From IMG/VR virus record IMGVR_UViG_3300045612_000261, positions 1 to 51,199 of that record: DNA of 51,199 bases; one strand, written 5' to 3'. A program made the position numbers and the translations under genes. Every line of letters starts with the position of its first letter. The first letter of the stretch is position 1. Below are positions 15,401 through 23,312 of the stretch, piece after piece. This DNA comes from a virus. The notes under the pieces are model-generated. The model did not search any database. It worked only from the letters and a program-made list of their open reading frames with translations, and was not told where the DNA came from.

Positions 15401-15946
15401 ATGAATATACTTGTTTTAGGATGTGGTAAAAAGGAAAGACCTGGGAATCCTAGTGATAATATTGTTACTATAGATATAAATGAAAATGTAGGAGCTGATT
15501 ATATACATAATTTAGATGTTTATCCTTGGCCAGTTGAAGAAAATTATTTTGATATTATATGGTTAGATAATGTTTTAGAACATTTAGACAATATTATTAA
15601 AGCTATGCAGGAGATACATAGGGTAGCTAAGCCAAATGCTCATGTTACTATTATTGTTCCATACTTTAGAAGTATATGGGCTAGTTTAGATCCTACTCAT
15701 AGACACTTTTTCACTGTTGATACTTTAAGCTATTTTATTGATGGACATGTATATAATGAAAAATATGCTTATAGTAATGTAAAGTTTAAACTATTGAATA
15801 GAGAATTTAACAAGTACATAGATAAAAGTTGGTTTAGACGTTTGGTATTACCTTGGGCTAATAAGAATGCAAATTTTTATGAAACTAACTTTAGTCATTT
15901 ATACCCTATGGAAGACATAACTTACGAATTAGAAGTATTAAAATGA
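15401..15946 (+). CDS. SAM-dependent methyltransferase (Methyltransf_11 type)
   Basis: 181 residues: NILVLGCGKKERPGN (motif I), IVTIDINEN (acidic end of beta 2), YFDIIWLDNVLEHLDN (motif post-I with EH) and IHRVAKPNAHVTIIVPYF (motif III). The compact fold is typical of small-molecule or sugar methyltransferases. It starts directly after the previous stop and overlaps the next gene by four bases. Substrate unknown. It forms a pair with the upstream enzyme at the 3' end of the modification block. Confidence 0.8.
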   Translation: MNILVLGCGKKERPGNPSDNIVTIDINENVGADYIHNLDVYPWPVEENYFDIIWLDNVLEHLDNIIKAMQEIHRVAKPNAHVTIIVPYFRSIWASLDPTHRHFFTVDTLSYFIDGHVYNEKYAYSNVKFKLLNREFNKYIDKSWFRRLVLPWANKNANFYETNFSHLYPMEDITYELEVLK

Positions 15947-16392
15947 AAAAAATATTAAGAAAATTATTTGGCATTGATGAAATGGAACGTACCATTGCTG
16001 AAACGAAAGAAAGAATAGCTGAAGCTGAAAAAGTTAAAGCAGAGGCAGAAGCTGCTGCTCAAAAAGCCTTGAAAGAAGCAGATGAATCCAAACTTACAGC
16101 TAAAGAACGTGCAACACTTCGTAATGAACCTTGGATTAGTGTATTAGACACTCATGTAAATAAGGATAATATTAGGAATGGCTTTTTTGAACTTGACTGG
16201 AACATGCATTTTATAGTACAATTACGTGATGCTGGGTATGGTACTGAAAATGATAAGGAAGAAGAAATAGTTGATCGCTGGTTTAGAGATATTGTACGTA
16301 ATATTTTAGCTGAAGAAGGACAGGATATTACCAGAGGCGCAGGGTTTATTAACGTAATCAAGCTTAAAGAAAATAAATCAGAGGTAAAATGA
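15943..16392 (+). CDS. Conserved phage protein with N-terminal coiled coil
   Basis: 149 residues. Residues 15-60 are a Glu/Lys/Ala-rich coiled coil. The C-terminal 90 (EPWISVLDTHVNKDNIRNGFFELDWN...VDRWFRDIVRNIL) look like a conserved domain I remember next to the 5' exonuclease gene in marine T4-like phages. Function unknown. It overlaps both neighbours by ATGA junctions. Confidence 0.7.
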   Translation: MKKILRKLFGIDEMERTIAETKERIAEAEKVKAEAEAAAQKALKEADESKLTAKERATLRNEPWISVLDTHVNKDNIRNGFFELDWNMHFIVQLRDAGYGTENDKEEEIVDRWFRDIVRNILAEEGQDITRGAGFINVIKLKENKSEVK

Positions 16393-17366
16393 CCTACATT
16401 TTAATTGATACTGCTAATACTTTCTTCCGTAGTCGCCATGTAATTAATGGCAGTGCTGATATAAAATTAGGTATGGCATTTCATATAACTTTAAATAGTA
16501 TTAAAAAAGCTTGGCAAGACTTTAATGGAACTCATCTTGTGTTTTGTTTAGAGGGCCGTAGTTGGCGTAAAGACTATTATGAACCTTACAAACGTAATCG
16601 TGCTGAGGCACGTGCTGCCGCTACAGAACGTGAACAAGAAGAAGATCGCATCTTTTGGGAAGCTTTTGACACTTTTAAGGAATTTTTAATTGAAAAAACC
16701 AATTGTACAGTTCTTCAACATCCCAATCTTGAGGCTGACGATCTTCTTGCTGGTTTTATTCAAACTCATAATAATAGTGATCATGTCATCATAAGCACTG
16801 ACAGTGATTTTTATCAACTTATTGCTCATAATGTACGTCAATATAATGGTGTAAGTGAACAAACTATAACTATTGATGGTATTTTTGATAAAAAGGGTAA
16901 ACGTGTAGTAGATAAAAAGACCAATACAGAAAAAATAACTCCAAATCCAGAGTGGATATTATTTGAAAAGTGTATGCGTGGTGATCCTACTGACAACGTG
17001 TTTAGTGCTTATCCTAAAGTACGTAAGAATAAACTAGAAGAAGCATTTAAAGATCGTAAAAAACAGGGCTATGCTTGGAATAATCTTATGCTACAACGAT
17101 GGATAGATCATAATGGAGTAGAGCAACGTGTGCTGGATTGCTACAATCGCAATCGTAGATTGATTGACTTGAATTATCAACCTGAGGATGTTAAAAATAT
17201 TATTGTTGATACTATTCGTAAAAGTAGCCAGCCAAAAAATATTACCCAAGTTGGTATTAGACTGTTAAAATTTTGTGATTTATATGATTTGAAAAAAATT
17301 AGCGATAACATTCAACTGTATAGCGAACCTTTTCAAGCCAAGTATCCAGAACCTATGGAGGCATGA
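16389..17366 (+). CDS. rnh: RNase H / 5'-3' exonuclease (T4 Rnh-like, FEN family)
   Basis: 325 residues (T4 Rnh is 305). YILIDTANTFFRSR gives the first acidic residue. FCLEGRSWRKDYYEPYKRNR is the arch region with basic residues, NLEADDLLAGFI and ISTDSDFYQLI carry the central metal-binding acids, and RGDPTDNV the last acidic pair. In T4 this enzyme removes Okazaki RNA primers together with gp32 and gp45. It fits the replication role of the nearby genes. The start overlaps the previous stop and its TGA overlaps the next ATG. Confidence 0.88.
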   Translation: MTYILIDTANTFFRSRHVINGSADIKLGMAFHITLNSIKKAWQDFNGTHLVFCLEGRSWRKDYYEPYKRNRAEARAAATEREQEEDRIFWEAFDTFKEFLIEKTNCTVLQHPNLEADDLLAGFIQTHNNSDHVIISTDSDFYQLIAHNVRQYNGVSEQTITIDGIFDKKGKRVVDKKTNTEKITPNPEWILFEKCMRGDPTDNVFSAYPKVRKNKLEEAFKDRKKQGYAWNNLMLQRWIDHNGVEQRVLDCYNRNRRLIDLNYQPEDVKNIIVDTIRKSSQPKNITQVGIRLLKFCDLYDLKKISDNIQLYSEPFQAKYPEPMEA

Positions 17367-17839
17367 TGACGGATATTTATGCAAAACCCGTAGTAGACGG
17401 TGTATTATGGATTGTAGAACAAGATGGTATTAGAGTAGGAACCTTACATAGGAAAGACAAGAATCATTATATGTTCAGTACTAAACATGGTGAACTTTTC
17501 TTTAATAAAAAAAGTGATTTAGTAAAACAATTCGGTAAAGAATTTTTTCTAAAAGATATTGAAACAACTGTAAGTAAAATAGATATTTATGATTGTCATG
17601 GCTATCCTACTAAGTGGAAACCACATAAAAGCTTGTATAATATAAGAAAGCGTCTACCTCTGTTTACTAAAAGCAATCAAAGTAAAAGTTTATTTTGCGC
17701 AGGATATTATGTAATTAAATTTCCTAAAAATTGGATTAGAAGCTTTTGCCCTAAGCTTATTACAGTAGAACGATATCCTTATACTGGGCCTTTTAAAACG
17801 GAAGAGGAAGCAAAGGAAGCATTAATTAATGCAAAATGA
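17363..17839 (+). CDS. Conserved hypothetical phage protein
   Basis: 158 residues with basic, aromatic beta-rich segments: DGVLWIVEQDGIRVGTLHRKD, then DCHGYPTKWKPHKSLYNIRKRLPLFTKS, CAGYYVIKFPKNW and FCPKLITVERYPYTGPFKTEEEAK. The middle and C-terminal parts resemble a family I recall downstream of rnh in marine T4-like phages. No catalytic motif seen. Two adjacent ATGs (17363 and 17366) could serve as start. Confidence 0.7.
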   Translation: MMTDIYAKPVVDGVLWIVEQDGIRVGTLHRKDKNHYMFSTKHGELFFNKKSDLVKQFGKEFFLKDIETTVSKIDIYDCHGYPTKWKPHKSLYNIRKRLPLFTKSNQSKSLFCAGYYVIKFPKNWIRSFCPKLITVERYPYTGPFKTEEEAKEALINAK

Positions 17840-18068
17840 AATTAATACGTATCCAATACAACAATTTATTGAACTTGTTAAACATGCTGAGATAAGTCAG
17901 AAAAAAGTAATCATGCTTGAAATAAAAGTAGCAAGAAATTTGGCATTAACTTTGGGTGAAGTTACTGCAAAATTATATCAAGATTATGATAATTTAATAA
18001 AAACTATGCAAAATTCTAACTATAATGATATAGTTGAAATACGTATGGATGGTGGAGGATTTAAATAA
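17829..18068 (+). CDS. Conserved hypothetical phage protein
   Basis: 79 residues, largely helical with a short C-terminal strand (DIVEIRMDGGGFK). It starts at ATG 17829 inside the previous gene with AAGGAAG about ten bases upstream. The pattern FIELVKxAE...RNLALTLGEV is one I associate with a small family of marine T4-like phages of unknown function. It closes the rnh operon. Confidence 0.65.
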   Translation: MQNEINTYPIQQFIELVKHAEISQKKVIMLEIKVARNLALTLGEVTAKLYQDYDNLIKTMQNSNYNDIVEIRMDGGGFK

Positions 18069-18073
18069 TCTAT

Positions 18074-18106
18074 AATAAATAAATATGTATATTCTTGGAT
18101 ACATAT
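18074..18106 (+). promoter_or_regulatory. Late promoter-like box plus start-adjacent hairpin
   Basis: AATAAATA at 18074-18081 fits the NATAAATA late-promoter form. It is followed by an 8-bp perfect hairpin, ATATGTAT (18083-18090), an 8-nt loop and ATACATAT (18099-18106), which ends directly at the ATG at 18107. No ribosome binding site is present outside the hairpin. Confidence 0.45.
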
Positions 18107-18388
18107 ATGTCAAGACCTAAGCCAAAAGTATTATTAGAACAAACTAATAAGAAAAATTTTAAAACTAATCAAATTCTTGAAGCTGAGGCTATTTGGGCAG
18201 TATTTTATAAGGATAAACCATTTAATTTAAAAAGTTTCAGCAGTATAGTAAGTTATCCTGGACCAAAATACAAAAAAGTAGCATTTAGTAATCCTGGACA
18301 CGCTATTAATCTTGCCAAAAAATTAAACTTTGATTTTAATTGTAAAGATTTCACCGTTATGGTTTTAAATAGTGGTCGTACTCTATAA
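18107..18388 (+). CDS. Conserved hypothetical phage protein
   Basis: 93 residues, basic: RPKPKVLLEQTNKKNFKTNQILEAEAIWAVFYKDKPFNLKS, then YPGPKYKKVAFSNPGHAINLAKKLN and a C-terminal strand FTVMVLN. I chose ATG 18107 over TTG 18095. It resembles a small basic family I recall from marine T4-like phages. Its charge suggests nucleic-acid binding, but nothing proves it. No Shine-Dalgarno is visible and the start abuts a hairpin. Confidence 0.65.
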   Translation: MSRPKPKVLLEQTNKKNFKTNQILEAEAIWAVFYKDKPFNLKSFSSIVSYPGPKYKKVAFSNPGHAINLAKKLNFDFNCKDFTVMVLNSGRTL

Positions 18389-18390
18389 AA

Positions 18391-18789
18391 ATGAATAGTT
18401 TTACCTATACCAAAATCTTTCTTAAAACGCAAGAAAAAAGTCTTGACGAGGCTAATATCAAATTATACCATAGACAATGGTTCAAAAACACCCGTAACAA
18501 AACAGTAGGTGGATTAAGACTAACTGACAATGGCTACGCATTTTTGATTTCAGAAATGAAATTGGCAGAATACGAAATTCCATTTACAGAAGAAATTGAA
18601 CTCAATCCGCAGTTGATTATATTTTTTGATCAATTTTTGGACTGTCCCTATTACTTAACAAGACATAGTCTCACCGTTTTCAGTGAGAAGAAGGCATTTG
18701 AGCTACACTTCTTTGCAGACGATTTACGCAAATTTGGCCTAACTAAGGCACTCAAAAAACAACGGAAAGAAGCTAATTTGCTTGACTAG
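18391..18789 (+). CDS. Conserved hypothetical phage protein
   Basis: 132 residues with mixed alpha and beta pattern. A central part GGLRLTDNGYAFLISEMKLAEYEIPF could be a winged-helix-like unit, followed by hydrophobic FFDQFLDCPYYLTRHSLTVFSEKKAFELHFFADDLRKFG. I recognise a similar small protein in marine T4-like phages but not its role. It starts three bases after the previous stop. Its stop lies within the promoter of the moxR-like gene. Confidence 0.65.
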   Translation: MNSFTYTKIFLKTQEKSLDEANIKLYHRQWFKNTRNKTVGGLRLTDNGYAFLISEMKLAEYEIPFTEEIELNPQLIIFFDQFLDCPYYLTRHSLTVFSEKKAFELHFFADDLRKFGLTKALKKQRKEANLLD

Positions 18790-18810
18790 ACTAGTTACCT
18801 GTCATATACT
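18782..18810 (+). promoter_or_regulatory. Sigma70-type promoter for the MoxR-vWA pair
   Basis: TTGACT at 18782-18787, 17 bp, TATACT at 18805-18810: the same hexamers and spacing as the gp45 promoter. The leader of about 30 nt ends with AAGGAG before ATG 18845. Confidence 0.8.
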
Positions 18811-18844
18811 ACAGGTATTACTTGAACTTGAACAAGGAGTCAAA

Positions 18845-19936
18845 ATGTCAGAGATTCTAAGCCGTACCGTAGGCCCGCGTGGAGCTAAAAAAGCAATCCT
18901 TAAAAGCTTTTCTAAACAACGCCCTTTGTTTTTGTGGGGTCCCCCAGGTATTGGCAAGTCGGATATTGTTAAGCAAATTGGAGAAGAGATAGGTGCTCAC
19001 GTTATAGATGTTCGACTTTCACTTTGGGAACCTACTGACATCAAAGGTATTCCCTACTTTGACTCCAATGAGAATAAAATGGTTTGGGCTCCTCCTATTG
19101 AATTGCCTGATGAAGAAATAGCCACTAAGTATGAGAAGATCATTCTGTTTATGGATGAAATGAATAGTGCTCCTCCTGCTGTACAAGCTGCGGCTTATCA
19201 ACTTGTACTCAATCGCCGTGTAGGTACTTATGTACTTCCAAAAAACGTAGTATTAGTGGCTGCTGGTAACCGAGAAGGTGACAAGGGTGTAACTTATCGT
19301 ATGCCTGCTCCGTTGTCTAATCGTTTTATACATTTAGAGATGAAGGTAGATTGGGAGGACTATAGTTTTTGGGCTACAGAAAACCGTATCCATAAGGATG
19401 TAGTTGGTTACTTGACCTTCTCAAAAAAAGATCTCTACGACTTCGATCCAAAGAGTGCAAGCCGTTCGTTTGCTACTCCACGTAGTTGGACCTTTGTCAG
19501 CGAGTTACTTGAGGATGATGACTGTGAGGATAACACCTTAACTGACCTTATCTCAGGTGCAGTAGGTGAAGGTTTGGCTATAAAGTTTATGGCACATCGT
19601 AAAGTAGCCAGCATGATGCCTGACCCAACTGACATCCTTAGCGGTAAGGTTAAGAAGATGGAGTCTAAAGAGATCAGTGCTATGTACAGTTTGGCAGTAA
19701 GCCTATGCTATGAACTTAAGGATTCCTCAGACAAGAAATCTAAAAATTGGATCAAGCAGGTCAATAACTTCTTCAGATTCATTATGGAAAACTTTGAAAC
19801 CGAATTGGTTATTATGAGCACTAAACTTGCTCTTACCCAATATCAACTTCCATTGGATCCAGATGAGATTGATTGTTTTGATGAGTTCCATGCAAAATTT
19901 GGTAAGTATATTAACGCTGCAACTGAGCGTAAATAA
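18845..19936 (+). CDS. MoxR-family AAA+ ATPase
   Basis: 363 residues. PLFLWGPPGIGKSDIVKQIGEEIG is Walker A, IILFMDEMNSAPPAVQAAAYQL Walker B with the MoxR-type continuation, and VLVAAGNREGDKGVTYRMPAPLSNRFIHLEM contains sensor 1 and the arginine finger. MoxR ATPases act as chaperones or activators with von Willebrand factor A partners, and such a partner is the next gene. I chose ATG 18845 (AAGGAG at -8) over a TTG start at 18782, which overlaps the promoter. GC content is visibly higher than in the surrounding genes. Related pairs occur in other marine T4-like phages as far as I recall. Confidence 0.88.
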   Translation: MSEILSRTVGPRGAKKAILKSFSKQRPLFLWGPPGIGKSDIVKQIGEEIGAHVIDVRLSLWEPTDIKGIPYFDSNENKMVWAPPIELPDEEIATKYEKIILFMDEMNSAPPAVQAAAYQLVLNRRVGTYVLPKNVVLVAAGNREGDKGVTYRMPAPLSNRFIHLEMKVDWEDYSFWATENRIHKDVVGYLTFSKKDLYDFDPKSASRSFATPRSWTFVSELLEDDDCEDNTLTDLISGAVGEGLAIKFMAHRKVASMMPDPTDILSGKVKKMESKEISAMYSLAVSLCYELKDSSDKKSKNWIKQVNNFFRFIMENFETELVIMSTKLALTQYQLPLDPDEIDCFDEFHAKFGKYINAATERK

Positions 19937-19942
19937 ATTGAT

Positions 19943-19958
19943 AGGGGCACAGACCCCT
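19943..19958 (+). other. GC-rich hairpin between moxR and vWA genes
   Basis: AGGGG-CACAGA-CCCCT, a 5-bp stem with 6-nt loop and no T-run behind it. It may protect or attenuate the message between the two partner genes. Confidence 0.4.
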
Positions 19959-19991
19959 GTTATAACATATTTACTTTGCTAAGGAAATATT

Positions 19992-21182
19992 ATGCAACAT
20001 GGTATGGATTCAGTAATTGATAAGATTATTATTGCCCGTGTTGGTTTACTATTACGTCATCCGTTTTTTGGTAACATGGCTACCCGTTTGAAAATTATTG
20101 ATGCATCAAATTGGTGTCAAACTGCGGCCACTGATGGTCGTGCTCTGTACTATAATCGAGAGTTTTTTGAAAGTCTTACTACTAAAAATGTAGAGTTCGT
20201 AGTTGCTCATGAGATTCTCCATAACGTGTTTGATCACATGGGACGTTGTGAAAGCCGTAATTCTCAAGTATATAATATTGCAGCAGACTATTGTGTAAAT
20301 GGTCAATTAATCCGTGACAAAATTGGCGACCAACCTCCTAAGATCCAAATCTTCCATGATCCTACTCATTATGGTAAGAGTGCGGAACAAATCTATGATG
20401 AACTCATGGAAAAGTATGATGAGGAACAATTGAAGGCTCTTGGTAAATTATTGGATGAGCATATTGATTGGGGTGAAAAAGGTGAAGGTGAAGGTAAAGG
20501 TGATCGTCCACATTATACTAAAGATGAACTCAAACAGATTCGTGATGAAATCCGTGAGGCTACTATGCAGGCTGCCAACGCAGCAGGTTCAGGCAATACT
20601 CCCGCTAGTGTGGCTAGATTAATTAAAGACCTTACTGAATCAAAGATCAATTGGAGACAAATGTTACGTCAACAGATCCAAAGTTTAGTAAAGAATGATT
20701 ACAGTTTTCAACGTCCTAATCGTAAGAGTTGGCATACTGGTGCTATACTTCCTGGTCTTAAAAACGATGAAACCATTGATATTTGTGTTGGTATGGATAT
20801 GAGTGGTAGTGTTACTAATAATATGGCCAAAGACTTCCTCAGCGAGATCAAAGGAATTATGGATGAGTACAAGGACTTCAAGATCAAAGTATGGTGTTTT
20901 GATACTAAAGTGTACAATGAAGCAGACTTTGATAGTTACAATGATGACATTATGAGCTATGAACTAAAAGGCGGAGGAGGTACTGACTTTGAGATTAATT
21001 ATAGCTATATGAGGGAAATGGATATTAATCCTAAGAAGTTCATTATGTTTACTGATGGATATCCTCATGGATCATGGGGTGACGAAGTATATTGCGATAC
21101 CTTGTTTATTTTACACGGTACCACTAGCATTGTTCCACCGTTTGGTACGTATGCTTATTATGAAGAAGAGGCACGTGGTTAG
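19992..21182 (+). CDS. Zincin-like domain plus vWA domain protein (DUF2201-type), MoxR partner
   Basis: 396 residues. The N-terminal half has VEFVVAHEILHNVFDHMGR with HExxH and a further H, as in the putative metallopeptidase domain of DUF2201 proteins. A Gly/Glu-rich linker follows near 160-175. The C-terminal half is a vWA-like domain with the MIDAS start DICVGMDMSGSVTNN (DxSxS), the threonine-like GGGGTDFE and FIMFTDGYPHG. In bacteria such proteins pair with MoxR ATPases. The phage pair could remodel a virion or host complex. Preceded by AAGGAAAT. Confidence 0.85.
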   Translation: MQHGMDSVIDKIIIARVGLLLRHPFFGNMATRLKIIDASNWCQTAATDGRALYYNREFFESLTTKNVEFVVAHEILHNVFDHMGRCESRNSQVYNIAADYCVNGQLIRDKIGDQPPKIQIFHDPTHYGKSAEQIYDELMEKYDEEQLKALGKLLDEHIDWGEKGEGEGKGDRPHYTKDELKQIRDEIREATMQAANAAGSGNTPASVARLIKDLTESKINWRQMLRQQIQSLVKNDYSFQRPNRKSWHTGAILPGLKNDETIDICVGMDMSGSVTNNMAKDFLSEIKGIMDEYKDFKIKVWCFDTKVYNEADFDSYNDDIMSYELKGGGGTDFEINYSYMREMDINPKKFIMFTDGYPHGSWGDEVYCDTLFILHGTTSIVPPFGTYAYYEEEARG

Positions 21183-21451
21183 TGGCTCTTAAGTATGGCA
21201 AGCCAAATCCTTTAAACTTATTAGAGTTACGTCGAGTACGGTTTCCAGCTAGGCATTTTCATTATACCCTTGTAAACACTAATCGCAGTATAGGTGTTAA
21301 CGATTGGATATATCAAAATCTAAATGGTAGATATTATGTTGGTCAAACAATTATATTAGACAGTACTAACACGATTTCATACGCCACTAAAATTGGGTTT
21401 GAAGAAGAAAAAGAATTAAGCTTTTTTTTACTTAGTTATTCAGATTTATAG
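21182..21451 (+). CDS. Hypothetical protein
   Basis: 89 residues from a GTG at 21182 that overlaps the last base of the vWA stop. Basic N-terminal half (LLELRRVRFPARHF) and a beta-like remainder (NDWIYQNLNGRYYVGQTI). The WI-x2-NLNGRYY segment looks like a small fold common in phage proteins, but I cannot assign it. Translation probably depends on the upstream gene. Confidence 0.6.
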   Translation: MALKYGKPNPLNLLELRRVRFPARHFHYTLVNTNRSIGVNDWIYQNLNGRYYVGQTIILDSTNTISYATKIGFEEEKELSFFLLSYSDL

Positions 21452-21501
21452 ATTGTATTCCTTATCTAAGATATATAATACTACTTAATAAAGGAGACAA
21501 C

Positions 21502-21732
21502 ATGGCCCCAACAACTAAAACAATTCCAGAAAAAAATGTAACACCAGCACCTGAAGTATCTCAAGATGACTTAAATATTAATGATCTTAATGCATTAAGA
21601 CAAATTATTGAAGTCACTAATAGTCGTGGTTCATTCAAAGCTAGTGAAATGGAGGCAGTTGGTAAAGTTTATAACAAGTTAGCACGATTTTTAGATTCAT
21701 CGTCTGCAACCAAAGGACAAGAAAATGAATGA
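21502..21732 (+). CDS. Conserved small phage protein
   Basis: 76 residues with a disordered N-terminus and the helical segment LNINDLNALRQIIEVTNSRGSFKASEMEAVGKVYNKLARFLD, a pattern I remember as highly conserved in marine T4-like phages with unknown function. AAAGGAG precedes the ATG. The 50-bp gap before it contains TATAAT at 21474-21479, but no acceptable -35. Confidence 0.7.
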   Translation: MAPTTKTIPEKNVTPAPEVSQDDLNINDLNALRQIIEVTNSRGSFKASEMEAVGKVYNKLARFLDSSSATKGQENE

Positions 21733-22321
21733 CCTTAAACACGTAGGAAGATTTTCATCCAATGGAAGAAAATGTTTGGTAGCATATAGAACACTTCCTG
21801 GAGAGTCAGATCATTGTTTAGTTATTCAAACTGAGTCCTTAGATGACAGCTATCATGATGCACTGATTAATTTGGTTGAGTCAACGGCAGCTCAAAATAG
21901 TCATGAGTTCGCAGAAATATTAGCAAGAAGTACATTCCCTGATGGCAGTGTAATGTTAGCGACCTTACACAAAAGTGGTAAACTAATTAAAATGCCTACA
22001 GATCAAATCGAAATGATTCCTAATTTTCAAACACGTATTAAGTTAGACGAACTGAATTATATAATTGCTCAACAATTAGGAGTAAGTGTAAACGATTTGG
22101 CTTTAACAGACCCTAAAAAAATAAGACCACAAGAATCAGAAGTTGAAGTTAGAGAGGTAGCTACAGTAAATGAAATGCCTGCTACGTCTGTTGAATTCGA
22201 TGATAACTTAACTGTAGACCAAAAAGCCACCAAATTAAGAGGACAAGCAGATAAACTTAGTAAAGAAGCTGCTAGGCTTAGAAGATTAGCTGAAGATCTA
22301 GTACCTATGAAAAAAAAATGA
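21725..22321 (+). CDS. Conserved phage protein with C-terminal coiled coil
   Basis: 198 residues. The N-terminal 125 read HVGRFSSNGRKCLVAYRTLPGESDHCLVIQTESLDDSYHDALINLVES, an alpha/beta domain I recall from marine T4-like phages upstream of thyX-like genes. The C-terminal 45 form a Lys/Ala/Leu coiled coil (TKLRGQADKLSKEAARLRRLAEDL). Function unknown; the coiled coil suggests oligomerisation. It overlaps both neighbours. Confidence 0.68.
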   Translation: MNDLKHVGRFSSNGRKCLVAYRTLPGESDHCLVIQTESLDDSYHDALINLVESTAAQNSHEFAEILARSTFPDGSVMLATLHKSGKLIKMPTDQIEMIPNFQTRIKLDELNYIIAQQLGVSVNDLALTDPKKIRPQESEVEVREVATVNEMPATSVEFDDNLTVDQKATKLRGQADKLSKEAARLRRLAEDLVPMKKK

Positions 22322-22635
22322 CGGTTAAAAAATTGAATCAAGAAGTAATTGAAAGTTGGCCAGAAATATTTGAAGAAATAAACCTCAAAGTTGTACCAAT
22401 TCAATATCTTTGCAGTGTGCAAGTAAAATTTAAGGACAATAGAATTTGGACTATAGATGTAGGACCAAAACTTAGAGATGAAGTTTATCAAACAATTGAA
22501 GAAAACATACAAGAGTTGATTAAAAATTATAAAAGCCATATTGAAAGTATTGATTTTAAATTAGATACTGATAAAATTAAACATGATATTACTAGAGAAA
22601 CAAATAAATTTTTACGTAAACAAAGGCTCACATGA
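22318..22635 (+). CDS. Conserved hypothetical phage protein
   Basis: 105 residues: ESWPEIFEEINLKVVPIQYLCSVQVKFKDNRIWTIDVG, then helical IEENIQELIKNYKSHIESIDFKLDTDKIKHDITRETNKFLRKQ. The pattern W-P-E-x-x-x-x-I-x-x-x-V-x-P-x-x-Y-L and D-F-x-L-D-T-x-x-x-K-x-D-I is one I recall from marine T4-like phages. Role unknown. It is coupled to thyX by an ATGA overlap. Confidence 0.68.
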   Translation: MTVKKLNQEVIESWPEIFEEINLKVVPIQYLCSVQVKFKDNRIWTIDVGPKLRDEVYQTIEENIQELIKNYKSHIESIDFKLDTDKIKHDITRETNKFLRKQRLT

Positions 22636-23312
22636 ATGTTAAACTTGTCTCCTACTCTCAACCCACTTCAGAATTTAGATCTCACGGTATCGAGAATGCG
22701 CAGGACCTTATTGCTTTCTGCGCCCGTGTCTCCAATCCAAGCAATCAACTCAACACGGAAACAAGCGAACGACTCATCAGATACTTGGTTAAGCACCAAC
22801 ACTGGAGTCCACTCGAAATGGTTAGCGTCTGCGTCGAAATCACAACCACAAGAGACATCGCCCGTCAAATACTTAGACACAGAAGTTTTAGTTTCCAAGA
22901 GTTCAGCCAGCGATATGCTGACCCTACTAAGGATCTCTTGTTCGTACTTAGAGAAGCCCGCTTGCAGGACACCAAAAATAGACAAAACAGTATTGAACTC
23001 GATACTACCATTGAACATAGTGTACTCAGAGAACAGTGGATTGAACAACAAGAAGAAGTCATTAAGGCCGCTAGAAAAGCTTACACTTGGGCTATCAATA
23101 ACGGCATAGCTAAAGAACAGGCTCGTGCTGTATTGCCTGAAGGCATTATGGAAAGTAAATTATATATGAATGGAACCTTACGTAGTTGGATACACTATAT
23201 TGAACTACGCAGTGCAAATGGTACGCAACTTGAACATCAAAATATAGCTAAAATTTGTGCTCAAGTAATTTCTGATATATTTCCATTAGTGACCAAATTT
23301 TCTTCCAATTAA
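22632..23312 (+). CDS. thyX: Flavin-dependent thymidylate synthase (ThyX)
   Basis: 226 residues. The signature RHRSFSFQEFSQRY (RHRx7-8SxRY) is intact, with HWSPLEMVSVCVEITTTRDIARQIL before it and PEGIMESKLYMNGTLRSWIHYIELRS after it, carrying FAD and dUMP ligands. The enzyme makes dTMP from dUMP with methylenetetrahydrofolate and NADPH, supplying the AT-rich phage genome. The first 300 bases are clearly richer in G and C, with codons such as CTC, GCG and CGC, than the last third and the neighbours, a sign of recombination or recent transfer. It ends convergently with the next gene, overlapping by 27 bases. Confidence 0.95.
   Translation: MNVKLVSYSQPTSEFRSHGIENAQDLIAFCARVSNPSNQLNTETSERLIRYLVKHQHWSPLEMVSVCVEITTTRDIARQILRHRSFSFQEFSQRYADPTKDLLFVLREARLQDTKNRQNSIELDTTIEHSVLREQWIEQQEEVIKAARKAYTWAINNGIAKEQARAVLPEGIMESKLYMNGTLRSWIHYIELRSANGTQLEHQNIAKICAQVISDIFPLVTKFSSN

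Noticed and set aside
19943-19958. Terminator between the moxR and vWA genes
   Set aside because: The GC stem has no T-run, and the vWA gene has no promoter of its own, so full termination there is unlikely.
21454-21479. Promoter before the 76-residue protein
   Set aside because: TATAAT is perfect, but the only -35-like TTGTAT is 14 bp away, too close for sigma70.
22636-23109. Overlapping 157-residue frame and a 127-residue minus-strand frame over thyX
   Set aside because: They come from the GC-richer composition; ThyX motifs fix the true frame.
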